From: Pseudomonadota bacterium
GTDB lineage: Bacteria; Pseudomonadota; Gammaproteobacteria; Burkholderiales; Burkholderiaceae_D
DNA: 32,847 nt
Direction of reading: 5' to 3'
NCBI GenBank assembly: GCA_023422955.1
Contig: JAFAGG010000082.1
Coordinates: 1 to 32,847 of the forward strand
Each line of letters opens with the position of its first letter. The stretch's first letter is position 1. The position numbers and the translations under genes are program-made. This document shows positions 24,373-32,745 of this stretch, in pieces. The notes under the pieces were generated by a model. That model was given only the letters and a program-made list of their open reading frames with translations, searched no databases and was not told where the DNA came from.

Positions 24373-24693
24373 TCAGGATGCGTCGTGCTTCAGCATTGCC
24401 TGCAATTCACCGTTTTCGTACATCTCGGTCATGATGTCGCAACCGCCGATGAATTCGCCCTTGACGTAGAGTTGCGGAATCGTGGGCCAGTTGGAATATT
24501 CCTTGATGCCCTGACGCAGCTCTTCGTCTTCCAGCACATTGACGGTAATGACATTGGCTGCACCCGCACCTTGCAGCATTTGCACCGCCTTGCTTGAAAA
24601 GCCGCACTGCGGAAACTGGCCGGTTCCCTTCATGAATAACACCACCGCGTTTTTCTCCACGGTTTCCTTGATCCAGTCTTTTACGTCGCTCAT
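24373..24693 (-). CDS. grxD: Monothiol glutaredoxin GrxD (Grx4 type)
   Basis: 106 residues from ATG 24693, which has GAGGA directly upstream. The open frame extends further upstream, but that part translates the palindromic repeat and is not protein-like. The monothiol CGFS active site is at residues 30-33 (PQCGFSSKAVQML), followed by the glutathione-binding WPTIPQLYVKGEFIGGCDI segment. Such proteins bind and transfer [2Fe-2S] clusters, often with a BolA partner. It is upstream of ubiX in the same direction. Confidence 0.96.
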   Translation of the reverse strand: MSDVKDWIKETVEKNAVVLFMKGTGQFPQCGFSSKAVQMLQGAGAANVITVNVLEDEELRQGIKEYSNWPTIPQLYVKGEFIGGCDIMTEMYENGELQAMLKHDAS

Positions 24694-24780
24694 AGCTTCC
24701 TCGCTAAAAAGAATATCGCCATTATACGGCCGGGCTGAATTTGCAGCAGCAAACAAGGAGGATTTCTGAATCGCCGCTTT

Positions 24781-24950
24781 TATTCCCTCCCCTTCATGGG
24801 GAGGGTTAGGGTGGGGATGGGTCTTTGCGGTTTGCGATGGAAACCCATCCCCATCCCAACCTTCCCCTTGAAGGGGAAGGAGTGTTCTCATTCTTGCAAA
24901 GGCCGTGCTTCACGAAACCTCATCCCCACCCCTTTGCATGGGAAGGAGTC
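24781..24950. repeat. Cluster of three intergenic palindromic (REP-like) repeats
   Basis: Unit a (24781-24821) runs from TATTCCCTCCCCTTCATGGG to GGTGGGGATGGG. Unit b (24841-24884) is an inverted copy with CTTCCCCTTGAAGGGGAAGG. Unit c (24916-24950) is a degenerate inverted copy. Each has a self-complementary core plus a GTGGGGATGGG tail; a and b together form a large palindrome. The cluster fills the space between grxD and tex. Confidence 0.85.
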
Positions 24951-24957
24951 TGAATGC

Positions 24958-27306
24958 CTACCGCTTCAACTTCGCAAACGCCGCCGCCATTGCATTATTG
25001 GCCACCGGCTCACGCTGCTGGCGCTGCTGATGCTGAGTCATGCGCTTGGCATCATTGCGGTCGCCGCGCTGCACGCCTTGCGAACCAGCCGCCGGCATGT
25101 CGTCCGCCAGTCGCATGGTCAGCGCGATGCGCTTGCGCTTCTCGTCGACTTCCAGCACTTTCACTTTCACGACCTGGCCCGCCTTGACCACGGTATGCGG
25201 ATCTTTCACGAAGGTATTGGACAGCGCTGAGATATGCACCAGTCCATCCTGATGCACGCCGATATCGACGAACGCGCCGAAGGCTGCGACGTTGGTCACC
25301 ACGCCTTCCAGGATCATGTCAGGCTGCAAGTCGCGGATTTCTTCCACGCCTTCCTTGAAGCTGGCGGTGGTGAATTCGGGGCGCGGATCGCGGCCCGGCT
25401 TTTCCAGTTCCTTCAGGATGTCGGTGATGGTCGGCACACCGAAACGTTCGTCCGCATATTTGCTCGGATTCAGCGTCTTCAATAACTTGCCGTCTCCGAT
25501 AATGCTTTTCACATCTTTCTGGATGTCGGCAAGAATCTTCTCTACCAGCGGATAGGATTCGGGATGCACCGCCGAGGTATCGAGCGGATTGTCGCTCGCC
25601 ATCACGCGCAAGAAACCCGCCGCCTGCTCGAAGGTTTTTTCGCCTAGTCGCGGCACCGACATCAATGCCTGGCGGCTCTTGAACATGCCATGCATGTCGC
25701 GGAAGGACACGATGCTCTGTGCTACGCTGCTGCTCAAGCCGGATACGCGCGCCAGCAAGGGCGCGGATGCGGTATTCACATCCACGCCGACCGCATTCAC
25801 GCAATCTTCTACCACCGCATCCAGCGTGCGCGCGAGCTGGCTCTGGTTCACATCATGCTGATACTGGCCCACGCCGATCGACTTGGGATCGATCTTCACC
25901 AGTTCGGCCAGCGGGTCTTGCAGGCGGCGGGCAATCGAGACCGCGCCGCGCAGCGATACATCCAGCTCCGGCAATTCGCGCGAGGCGAATTCGGACGCGG
26001 AATACACGGAAGCTCCGGCTTCGGAAACCACGATCTTAGTCAGTTTTAATTCCGGATGCTGCTTGATTAGGTCCTGCGCCAGCTTGTCGGTTTCACGCGA
26101 AGCGGTGCCGTTGCCAATCGAAATTAGTTCAATGCCATGTTTGGCAGCGAGTTGTGCCAGCGTATGCAAAGAGCCATGCCAGTCGTTGCGCGGCTGGTGC
26201 GGATAGATGGTGGCGGTGTCCACGACCTTGCCGGTCACATCGATCACGGCCACCTTCACGCCGGTACGCAAGCCCGGGTCCAGGCCCATGGTCGGGCGCG
26301 GACCGGCGGGCGCCGCCAGCAGCAGGGACTTCAGATTCAGCGCAAACACCTTGATCGCTTCGATCTCTGCTGCATCACGCAGCTTGCCCATCAGCTCGGT
26401 TTCCAGATGCATGAAAATCTTCACGCGCCAGGCCCAGCGCACGGTGTCGTTCAGCCACTTGTCGGCAGGGCGGCCCTGGTTGGAAATGCCGAACTGCTTG
26501 GCGATTCGCGATTCGCAGGGATTGAACGGCGCATCCCATTTCGGTTTTTCTTCCTCGCTGTCCAAGCGTAGCACCGCGTTCAGCATTTCTTCACGGCGGC
26601 CGCGGAAGACGGCCAATGCGCGATGCGAGGGAATCGTGCTGATCGCTTCCGCATAATCGAAGTAGTCGGCATACTTGGCGCCAGCATCTTGCTTGCCTTC
26701 CACGACCTTGGATTCAACCACGCCATGCTCGTTCAGATACTCGCGCAGCGATTGCAGCAATTCAGCGTTTTCCGCGAAGCGCTCCATCAGGATCTGGCGC
26801 GCGCCATCCAGCGCCGCCTTGGTATCGGGCACACCGGGGTTGTCGCCATTGTCGGTGGTGAACGCAGGCTTGATGTACTTGGCCGCTTCTTCTTCCGGAT
26901 TGAGCAGGGGGTTGGCCAGCAGCGCATCGGCCAGTTCGGTCAGTCCGGCTTCGGCCGCAATCTGCGCCTTGGTGCGGCGCTTGGGCTTGTAGGGCAGATA
27001 GAGGTCTTCCAGCCGCGTCTTGTCTTCCGCATGGGTGATCGCATCCAGCAGTTCCGGCGTCATCTTGCCCTGTTCTTCGATGGACGCAATGATGGCAGCG
27101 CGGCGGTCTTCCAGTTCGCGCAGGTAACGCAGACGTTCTTCCAGCAGACGCAGCTGGTTATCGTCCAGCCCGCCTGTCGCTTCCTTGCGGTAACGCGCGA
27201 TGAAGGGCACGGTCGCGCCTTCATCCAGCAGGGCGACAGCAGCCGCAACCTGGGCGGCACGGGCATTCAGTTCGGTGGCAAGGCGTTGTTCTATGGAAGG
27301 CAGCAT
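24958..27306 (-). CDS. tex: Tex family transcription accessory / RNA-binding protein
   Basis: 782 residues, the usual length for Tex. Domains in order: Tex N-terminal helical region (FIARYRKEATGGLDDNQLRLLEERLRYL), YqgF/RuvC-like domain (about 330-430, GLDPGLRTGVKVAVID), tandem helix-hairpin-helix motifs (VNTASAPLLARVSGLSSSVAQSIVSFRD) and a C-terminal S1 RNA-binding domain (LEGVVTNVAAFGAFVDIGVHQDGLVHISAL). Tex binds nucleic acids; it affects toxin gene expression in Bordetella and rRNA or RNA degradation in other species. The S1 domain is followed by a basic, Gln-rich tail. It lies between prmC and the repeats before grxD. Confidence 0.96.
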   Translation of the reverse strand: MLPSIEQRLATELNARAAQVAAAVALLDEGATVPFIARYRKEATGGLDDNQLRLLEERLRYLRELEDRRAAIIASIEEQGKMTPELLDAITHAEDKTRLEDLYLPYKPKRRTKAQIAAEAGLTELADALLANPLLNPEEEAAKYIKPAFTTDNGDNPGVPDTKAALDGARQILMERFAENAELLQSLREYLNEHGVVESKVVEGKQDAGAKYADYFDYAEAISTIPSHRALAVFRGRREEMLNAVLRLDSEEEKPKWDAPFNPCESRIAKQFGISNQGRPADKWLNDTVRWAWRVKIFMHLETELMGKLRDAAEIEAIKVFALNLKSLLLAAPAGPRPTMGLDPGLRTGVKVAVIDVTGKVVDTATIYPHQPRNDWHGSLHTLAQLAAKHGIELISIGNGTASRETDKLAQDLIKQHPELKLTKIVVSEAGASVYSASEFASRELPELDVSLRGAVSIARRLQDPLAELVKIDPKSIGVGQYQHDVNQSQLARTLDAVVEDCVNAVGVDVNTASAPLLARVSGLSSSVAQSIVSFRDMHGMFKSRQALMSVPRLGEKTFEQAAGFLRVMASDNPLDTSAVHPESYPLVEKILADIQKDVKSIIGDGKLLKTLNPSKYADERFGVPTITDILKELEKPGRDPRPEFTTASFKEGVEEIRDLQPDMILEGVVTNVAAFGAFVDIGVHQDGLVHISALSNTFVKDPHTVVKAGQVVKVKVLEVDEKRKRIALTMRLADDMPAAGSQGVQRGDRNDAKRMTQHQQRQQREPVANNAMAAAFAKLKR

Positions 27307-27387
27307 GGGAATAAACTCGTTGCAGGGAAGCGGAGGATGATACCGAAATCGGGCTTAAAAACCAGCCTTGACAGGGTTTTGTAACAC

Positions 27388-28227
27388 TCAGGTGGTCATG
27401 CCGGCAGCAAGCTGACCGCCTGAGACACGTTCAATCGAAGCGAGATCTTTCCAGCTTTGTACCGCTGCAAAGCCAGCCTCGTTCAGCAATGCACGCACCG
27501 CTTCAGCCTGGTCGTAGCCATGCTCCATCATCAGCCAGCCGCCTGGTTTGAGATGGCGAACAGCGCCAGCAATGATGGTGCGTAGCGCCGACAGGCCGTC
27601 GGCATGATCGGTTAGCGCATCGAGCGGTTCGAATCTCAGGTCGCCCTGCGCCAGATGTTTATCGCCGGCGACAATGTAAGGCGGATTGGAGACGATGACA
27701 TCGAACTGTTGATCTTCAATCGCCTGATACCAGTCGCTGTGCAAGAAATGCACCTTAACCTGATGACGCTGCGCATTGTCCTGTGCGATGCCCAGGGCGG
27801 CTTCGTTCTGGTCCAGCGCCGACACCTGCAAATCCGGCCGGGCATGCACGAGGGCCACGGCAATCGCGCCGGAGCCGGTGCCCATGTCCAGTACGCAAGC
27901 CTGTTGCGGCGCTTTCTCTATGGCGAGCTCCACCAGCAATTCCGTTTCGGGGCGGGGAATCAACACGCCGGGCGCGACCTTGAACGACAGTCCGTAAAAC
28001 TCGCGCTCGCCCGTGATGTAAGCGATCGGCTCGCCCGCCAGCCTGCGCTCGAACAGCGAGGCAACGGTATGGATTTCATTGGTAGTGAGCACGTGATCGG
28101 AGCGGGTGATGAGCTGGGTGCGCGACAGCTTCAGCGCATGACACACCAGGATGCGCCGCTCCAGCGCATCGAGCACCTCCAGGCGCAGCAGGGCGCTGAG
28201 GGTCGTGCCTTCGGAAATTTCAAGCAT
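27388..28227 (-). CDS. prmC: Peptide chain release factor glutamine methyltransferase PrmC (HemK)
   Basis: 279 residues: an N-terminal helical release-factor-binding domain, then a class I methyltransferase with DMGTGSG (114-120) for SAM and NPPY (181-184) for the target glutamine amide. GVLIPRPETELLVE just before is typical. PrmC methylates the Gln of the GGQ motif of RF1 and RF2. Its substrate RF1 is encoded by prfA nearby (28893-29975), but dsbB and a repeat element lie between the two genes, whereas in many bacteria they are adjacent. Confidence 0.95.
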   Translation of the reverse strand: MLEISEGTTLSALLRLEVLDALERRILVCHALKLSRTQLITRSDHVLTTNEIHTVASLFERRLAGEPIAYITGEREFYGLSFKVAPGVLIPRPETELLVELAIEKAPQQACVLDMGTGSGAIAVALVHARPDLQVSALDQNEAALGIAQDNAQRHQVKVHFLHSDWYQAIEDQQFDVIVSNPPYIVAGDKHLAQGDLRFEPLDALTDHADGLSALRTIIAGAVRHLKPGGWLMMEHGYDQAEAVRALLNEAGFAAVQSWKDLASIERVSGGQLAAGMTT

Positions 28228-28258
28228 GCGAAAAATTCAGCAGTAAATCAGGTGCGAA

Positions 28259-28750
28259 TCAGTAGAAAAATCGTTGCCGCTCGCGCCGGAAGAACGCGAC
28301 CCATACCAGCACCAGCGACAGCGCGACAAACCACACCATGGCCCAGGCAGGAATCGACAGGCCGAAGATGGGATCGTAATCCGCCGTGCACAGACCATCG
28401 GCCTGAAACAGCGCCGGGAACCATTGCGCGGTAGGAATGGTGTTGAGCGAAGTCTCCAGCGGATCGATGCCGCAGGACATGTTCGGATTAGCCTTCACCC
28501 ACAGGTGCCGTCCGGCCACCGCCGCGCCGGTGATGCCTGCAATCGATGCCAGCGCCGCGCCGAATCGTGCTGCGCCTTGCGGCAGGATCGCGAAGATCAG
28601 GCAGATCAGGGCAATCGCTGCGAACGCATAACGCTGCACGATGCACAGCGGGCAAGGCAGCATCTCGCGCACATGCTGCAGGTAAAACGCATAGCCGAGC
28701 AAGCCTATACAGATCAGAGCGACAGCCAGCAAAATCGTTTTGGTTTTCAT
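28259..28750 (-). CDS. dsbB: Disulfide bond formation protein DsbB
   Basis: 163 residues with four membrane helices. The two redox Cys pairs are present: Cys33-Cys36 (CPLC) at the first periplasmic loop and Cys93...Cys121 in the second. DsbB reoxidises DsbA and passes electrons to ubiquinone, so it shares its electron acceptor with the bc1 chain. It lies between prfA and prmC, 31 bp before prmC, with a palindromic repeat upstream, which suggests an insertion into an ancestral prfA-prmC pair. Confidence 0.94.
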   Translation of the reverse strand: MKTKTILLAVALICIGLLGYAFYLQHVREMLPCPLCIVQRYAFAAIALICLIFAILPQGAARFGAALASIAGITGAAVAGRHLWVKANPNMSCGIDPLETSLNTIPTAQWFPALFQADGLCTADYDPIFGLSIPAWAMVWFVALSLVLVWVAFFRRERQRFFY

Positions 28751-28780
28751 GCAGGTCTTTCAGTTCGCGTAAGGTCTATG

Positions 28781-28862
28781 TATTCCCTCCCCTTCAAGGG
28801 GAGGGTTAGGGTGGGGATGGGTTTAAAAAGGCTCCAACCAAAACTCATCCCGATTTCCCCTG
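28781..28862. repeat. REP-like palindromic repeat with a degenerate inverted partner
   Basis: 28781-28821 repeats the unit seen at 24781 almost exactly (TTC in the core is followed by AAGGGG instead of ATGGGG). A degraded inverted partner (CTCATCCCGATTTCCCC, about 28844-28862) follows. It lies between prfA and dsbB. Confidence 0.85.
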
Positions 28863-28892
28863 CCGTTACATTTCGTCATGCACTCTAAAGCA

Positions 28893-29975
28893 TCACCCCT
28901 CATCCGACAAGGCGGCCAGCATCTCCGCCTGGTGCTCGGTAATCAGGGTGTTGGTCATCTCTTCCAGGTCCCCATCCATGATGAAGTCCAGCTTGTAGAG
29001 CGTGAGGTTGATGCGGTGATCGGTCATGCGGCCTTGCGGAAAATTGTAGGTGCGGATGCGTTCGCTGCGGTCGCCTGAACCGACCAGCGACTTGCGCGTG
29101 GCGGCTTCCTTGGCTTGCGCCTCGCGCATTTGCGCATCCTTCAATCGCGTGGCCAGCACTTTCATCGCGGTGGCCTTGTTCTTGTGCTGGCTGCGGTCGT
29201 CCTGGCATTCCACCACCAGCCCGGTCGGCAAGTGAGTGAGGCGTACTGCGGAATCGGTCTTGTTGATGTGCTGGCCGCCGGCGCCTGATGCGCGGAAGGT
29301 ATCGATGCGTAGTTCGCTGGGGTTGATGGCTATATCTTCCAGTTCATCGGCTTCCGGCATCACCGCGACCGTGCAGGCGGACGTGTGAATGCGGCCCTGG
29401 GTTTCGGTTTCCGGTACGCGCTGCACGCGATGGCCGCCGGATTCGAACTTCAGCTTCGAATACGCGCCGTGGCCGATGAGGCGTACGATTACTTCCTTGT
29501 AGCCGCCCAACTCTGACGCTGATTCCGATACCACCTCCACCTGCCAGCGGTTGCGTTCCGCATAGCGCGTGTACATGCGCAGCAAGTCGCCAGCGAACAA
29601 CGCGGCTTCATCGCCGCCGGTGCCGGCGCGGATTTCGAGGAAGATGTTGCGCTCATCGTTGGGGTCTTTCGGCAGCAGCATTTTCTGCAGATCGGCTTCG
29701 AGCGTTTCGATGCGGCTTTCCGCTTCTTCCATTTCCTGCTGCGCGAATTCCTTCATGTCCGGGTCGCTCATCATCTCTTCGGCGGTCTGGACATCGTTCT
29801 GCGCCTGCTGATAGGTCTTGTACAGCGCGACCAGCGGGTCCAGCTCGGCATGTTCGCGCGTGAGCTTGCGGTAATTGTCCATGTCCGAGGTGACGGTTTC
29901 CTGCATCAGCAGTTCATTGACTTCTTCCAGCCGTTGGGCGAGCTGGTCGAGTTTGGCGAGCATGGACGGTTTCAT
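28893..29975 (-). CDS. prfA: Peptide chain release factor 1
   Basis: 360 residues, the standard RF1 length. The GGQ motif (233-235, SGAGGQHINKTDSAVRLTH) triggers peptide release. The tripeptide that reads UAA/UAG is PET (188-190, VQRVPETETQGRIH), a PxT form that marks RF1 rather than RF2. The start MKPSMLAKL agrees with the family (MKPS in E. coli). It follows hemA on the same strand with a 94-bp gap, the conserved hemA-prfA order. Confidence 0.97.
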   Translation of the reverse strand: MKPSMLAKLDQLAQRLEEVNELLMQETVTSDMDNYRKLTREHAELDPLVALYKTYQQAQNDVQTAEEMMSDPDMKEFAQQEMEEAESRIETLEADLQKMLLPKDPNDERNIFLEIRAGTGGDEAALFAGDLLRMYTRYAERNRWQVEVVSESASELGGYKEVIVRLIGHGAYSKLKFESGGHRVQRVPETETQGRIHTSACTVAVMPEADELEDIAINPSELRIDTFRASGAGGQHINKTDSAVRLTHLPTGLVVECQDDRSQHKNKATAMKVLATRLKDAQMREAQAKEAATRKSLVGSGDRSERIRTYNFPQGRMTDHRINLTLYKLDFIMDGDLEEMTNTLITEHQAEMLAALSDEG

Positions 29976-30069
29976 AAGTGGCTCTTAGGAAGCGGATATC
30001 GGGAAAGGGTAGTGCAGGGCAGCGGAGATGCCGCAAGGGATGGATGCAGCGCATCCGCAGCGAAAGTAG

Positions 30070-31359
30070 CTAGCGCTTGGTGCGGAACAGTTGCGGCAGC
30101 AAGGCGGCCAGGCGGGCGCGTTCGTCGCCGTCGGCCAGGTGCAGGGCCTGTTGCGGGCCATGCAGGAATTTAGCGGTCAGGCCGCGCGACAGGGCTTCGA
30201 GCACCATGTCGATATCTTCGCCGCGCGCCAGCAGCTTGCGCGCACGATCGAGTTCCATCTGGCGCAGCGCTTCACTGGACTCATGCAGTTCCTGGATGAC
30301 GGGCACGACCGAGCGGCTGTCCAGCCAGTGCATGAAAGATTGCACGCGGGTTTCGATGATGGCCTCGGCCTGCGCCACTGCGGCCTGGCGATTTTCCACG
30401 CCAGCTTTGACGGCCGCGCCGAGATCGTCCACGGTGTACAGGAACACATCGTTCAGTGCGGAGACTTCAGCTTCGATATCGCGCGGCACGGCCAGATCCA
30501 CCATGAACATGGGCTTGTGACGACGCGCCTTGACGGCGCGCTCGACCATGCCCAAGCCTATGATGGGCAGCGAGGAGGCGGTGCAGGAAATGACGATGTC
30601 GTATTTGGACAGCTGGTCCGGCAAGTCCGCCAGGCGGATGGAGCGGCCGTTGAAGCGGTGCGCCAGCGCTTCGCCGCGCTCCAGCGTGCGGTTGGCAATC
30701 GTGATGCTCTTGGGCATTTGCGCGGCGAAGTGCGTCGCGCACAGCTCGATCATTTCACCGGCGCCGATGAACAGCACATGCTGCTCGGCCAGGCTGTCGA
30801 AAATTCTTTGCGCCAGTCGCACGGAAGCGGCCGCCATCGATACGCTATGCGCGCCGATTTCCGTCGTGCTGCGTACTTCCTTGGCAACGGCAAAGGTGCG
30901 CTGGAACATCTGGTGCAGATAAGTGCCCAGTCCGCCGGCAGCCTGCGCCTGACGAACCGCATCCTTCATCTGGCCGAGGATCTGCGGCTCGCCCAATACC
31001 ATGGAATCCAGGCCCGACGCGACGCGGAATGCATGACGCACCGCATTGTCCTGCGGCAGCGTATACAAGTAAGGGCGCAGCTCCGCATAAGGTAACTTGT
31101 GATATTCGGCAAGAAAATAGCCGATGGCATCGAGGGAATCCTCGTGATCGGCAGAAAGCCGGTTGGCCGAGTAGAGCTCGGTGCGATTGCAGGTGGACAG
31201 TATGGCCGCTTCGTTGGAGGCATCCGTGCCGCCATGCTGGGCAAACCAGGCGCGCGCGGACGCAATCGCATGGCTCAACTGATCAGGAGCGAATGCCACT
31301 TTCTCGCGCAAGGAAACGGGCGCGGTGTGATGGTTCAGGCCTACTGCGAGCAGTTGCAT
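30070..31359 (-). CDS. hemA: Glutamyl-tRNA reductase
   Basis: 429 residues from ATG 31359 (MQLLAVGLNHHTAPVSLREKVAF); an in-frame TTG three codons upstream is less likely. The catalytic Cys57 lies in ILSTCNRTELY, and the NADPH-binding domain includes FIGAGEMIELCATHF and ITIANRTLERG. A C-terminal dimerisation domain follows. The enzyme reduces glutamyl-tRNA to glutamate-1-semialdehyde, the first step of C5-pathway haem synthesis, and so supplies haem for the cytochromes encoded here. A good -10 box lies upstream. prfA follows. Confidence 0.97.
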   Translation of the reverse strand: MQLLAVGLNHHTAPVSLREKVAFAPDQLSHAIASARAWFAQHGGTDASNEAAILSTCNRTELYSANRLSADHEDSLDAIGYFLAEYHKLPYAELRPYLYTLPQDNAVRHAFRVASGLDSMVLGEPQILGQMKDAVRQAQAAGGLGTYLHQMFQRTFAVAKEVRSTTEIGAHSVSMAAASVRLAQRIFDSLAEQHVLFIGAGEMIELCATHFAAQMPKSITIANRTLERGEALAHRFNGRSIRLADLPDQLSKYDIVISCTASSLPIIGLGMVERAVKARRHKPMFMVDLAVPRDIEAEVSALNDVFLYTVDDLGAAVKAGVENRQAAVAQAEAIIETRVQSFMHWLDSRSVVPVIQELHESSEALRQMELDRARKLLARGEDIDMVLEALSRGLTAKFLHGPQQALHLADGDERARLAALLPQLFRTKR

Positions 31360-31392
31360 TCCGGTCAATGGGTAGTGGGCAAAAAGCCCCTC

Positions 31393-31421
31393 ATTATAAC
31401 GCGTTGCGAACGGGCACCGAA
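31393..31421 (-). promoter_or_regulatory. Candidate hemA promoter
   Basis: On the minus strand a perfect TATAAT (31393-31398) follows a weak TTCGGT (31416-31421) at 17 bp. The predicted transcript would start near 31386 and begin with a small GGGC-TTTTT-GCCC hairpin. The -10 match is strong and the -35 poor, so an activator may be needed. Confidence 0.55.
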
Positions 31422-31498
31422 ATCGAGAAAGCGTTTCTTCACTATCGTTGACAGACTAGCATGCCGCAAGTTCTGAAGCTGCCGTTATAAAGCCGGCT

Positions 31499-32188
31499 TC
31501 AGGAAGATGTCGGTGTTTCCAGTTGTTCAAGCCGATAGCCGAAACTGTATACAGGCAGCAGCCGGAAACCCTTGTCCGGCCTGAGTCCCAGCTTGGTACG
31601 CACGCGCGAGACATGGGTGTCGACGGTGCGAGACGAGACTTCCAGCTCGCGCGACCAGATTTTCTCGACGATGAAGGCGCGCGACAGCGGCCGGTTCCGG
31701 TGACGGAAGAACAGCAGCGCCAGCGCGAATTCCTTTTGCGTCAGCTCCACCGGCTGAGCCTTGATGCTCAGGAGATGACGGGTTTCGTCAAACGCATAGT
31801 CGCCAAACAGCAGCGGAGCCGGATCGCAGCGATCCGGATAAGCACGCTGCAAGGCCACACGCAGGCGCAGCGCGACTTCGCCCTGGCGCAGCGGCTTGAC
31901 CAGGTAATCGGTGAGGCCCTGCTGCTGCAGCTCCGGGACAATATTGGCGGTCGGCGCTACGCAGGCGATCACTGGGAAGGAGGCGGGCAGGTGGGAGCGT
32001 ATCCATGCCATAAGCGATGCGCTGGCGTTGTCGGCATCCATGATCAGCACATCGCCGCCCTGCGCCTTCAGTACTTCCTGCACTTCTTCCGCCTGAGAGA
32101 AGAGCTTGCAGCTATGGCCGGCATGCGCAGCCGCCTTGCCGATCAGGGCATGGATTTTCTTGTCGCGGGTGAGAAGCAGGACCTGCAT
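31499..32188 (-). CDS. OmpR/PhoB-type response regulator with a degenerate receiver
   Basis: 229 residues from ATG 32188 (MQVLLLTRDKKI); the frame is open to an ATG at 32251, but the extra 21 residues are not receiver-like. The phospho-acceptor candidate Asp51 (VLIMDADNA) and Lys98 (YLVKPL) are present. The usual N-terminal acidic pair is reduced to Asp9 in LLTRDKK, and the conserved Thr/Ser position reads CVAP. The winged-helix DNA-binding domain (about 130-225, LTQKEFALALLFFRHRNRPLSRAFIVEKIW...RTVDTHVSRVRTKLGL) looks intact. It may work without classical phosphorylation. No histidine kinase is adjacent. The target is unknown. Confidence 0.85.
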   Translation of the reverse strand: MQVLLLTRDKKIHALIGKAAAHAGHSCKLFSQAEEVQEVLKAQGGDVLIMDADNASASLMAWIRSHLPASFPVIACVAPTANIVPELQQQGLTDYLVKPLRQGEVALRLRVALQRAYPDRCDPAPLLFGDYAFDETRHLLSIKAQPVELTQKEFALALLFFRHRNRPLSRAFIVEKIWSRELEVSSRTVDTHVSRVRTKLGLRPDKGFRLLPVYSFGYRLEQLETPTSS

Positions 32189-32260
32189 GATGGCTGCCGA
32201 TAGAAGCGAGCGGATGGAGGGCCAATTGTACCTGTGCCCCTGCGGGTTCATGCGGGAAGG

Positions 32261-32289
32261 TTCGTGCTTGCGTCAAGGAGTGTCATAAT
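32261..32289 (+). promoter_or_regulatory. Weak candidate promoter for the ABM-domain gene
   Basis: CATAAT (32284-32289, five of six) lies 17 bp after TTCGTG (32261-32266), which matches TTGACA poorly. It is in the divergent gap between the regulator and the ABM gene. Confidence 0.3.
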
Positions 32290-32323
32290 CACGGCTTTCC
32301 AATTCGTTTCAAGCGGGGACATC

Positions 32324-32626
32324 ATGATTCTGGAACTCGTCGACATTCGCATCCAGCCGGGCAAGCAGGCTGAGTTCGATGCTGCAGTAGTACGTGGCCT
32401 GACCGAAGTCATTTCCAAGGCCAAGGGCTTTTGCGGCTACAAGGTCAACAAGGGCATCGAGTCGCCGGAGCGCTACGTGCTGACGATTTTCTGGGAAACC
32501 CTGGAAAACCACACGGTCGATTTCCGCGAGTCCCCCGCCTTTACCGAATGGCGCAGCATCGTCGGCCCATATTTCGCTGCACCGCCGGCCGTCGAGCATT
32601 TCAATTTGCTGGATAAAAGCGCTTAA
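32324..32626 (+). CDS. Antibiotic biosynthesis monooxygenase (ABM) domain protein
   Basis: 100 residues from ATG 32324, with GGGGA just upstream; the frame is open earlier but that part is not family-like. It is a small single-domain ABM/ferredoxin-like fold: MILELVDIRIQPGKQAEFDAAVVRGLTEVISKAKGFCGYKV, then VLTIFWETLENHTVDFRESPAFTEWRSIV and a C-terminal VEHFNLLD strand. Members are small dimeric, cofactor-free oxygenases, haem-degrading enzymes or unknowns; sequence alone does not choose. It is divergent from the OmpR-type regulator, which might control it. Confidence 0.8.
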   Translation: MILELVDIRIQPGKQAEFDAAVVRGLTEVISKAKGFCGYKVNKGIESPERYVLTIFWETLENHTVDFRESPAFTEWRSIVGPYFAAPPAVEHFNLLDKSA

Positions 32627-32718
32627 GCTGGCGATTCCCGCGACATCGCGCGCTGCGCTTTAAAACATCCTCTTCGCTTCGAAGAGGAGCAAAAGGAAAC
32701 CTAGCCTGACCTTGGCCT

Positions 32719-32745
32719 TCATTCCCTCCCCTTCAAGGGGAGGGT
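32719..32745. repeat. REP-like repeat truncated by an insertion sequence
   Basis: Matches the first 27 bases of the unit at 28781 (ATTCCCTCCCCTTCAAGGGG core plus AGGGT), and then, instead of TAGGGTGGGG, changes to TGTATAGACCGG, the end of an insertion sequence. Confidence 0.75.

Noticed and set aside
24781..24950. CRISPR array
   Set aside because: The repeated units are palindromic, face in both directions, and have no regular unique spacers or cas genes.
31376..31392. Riboswitch in the hemA leader
   Set aside because: The leader is short and contains only a four-base-pair GGGC/GCCC hairpin; no known riboswitch pattern is visible.
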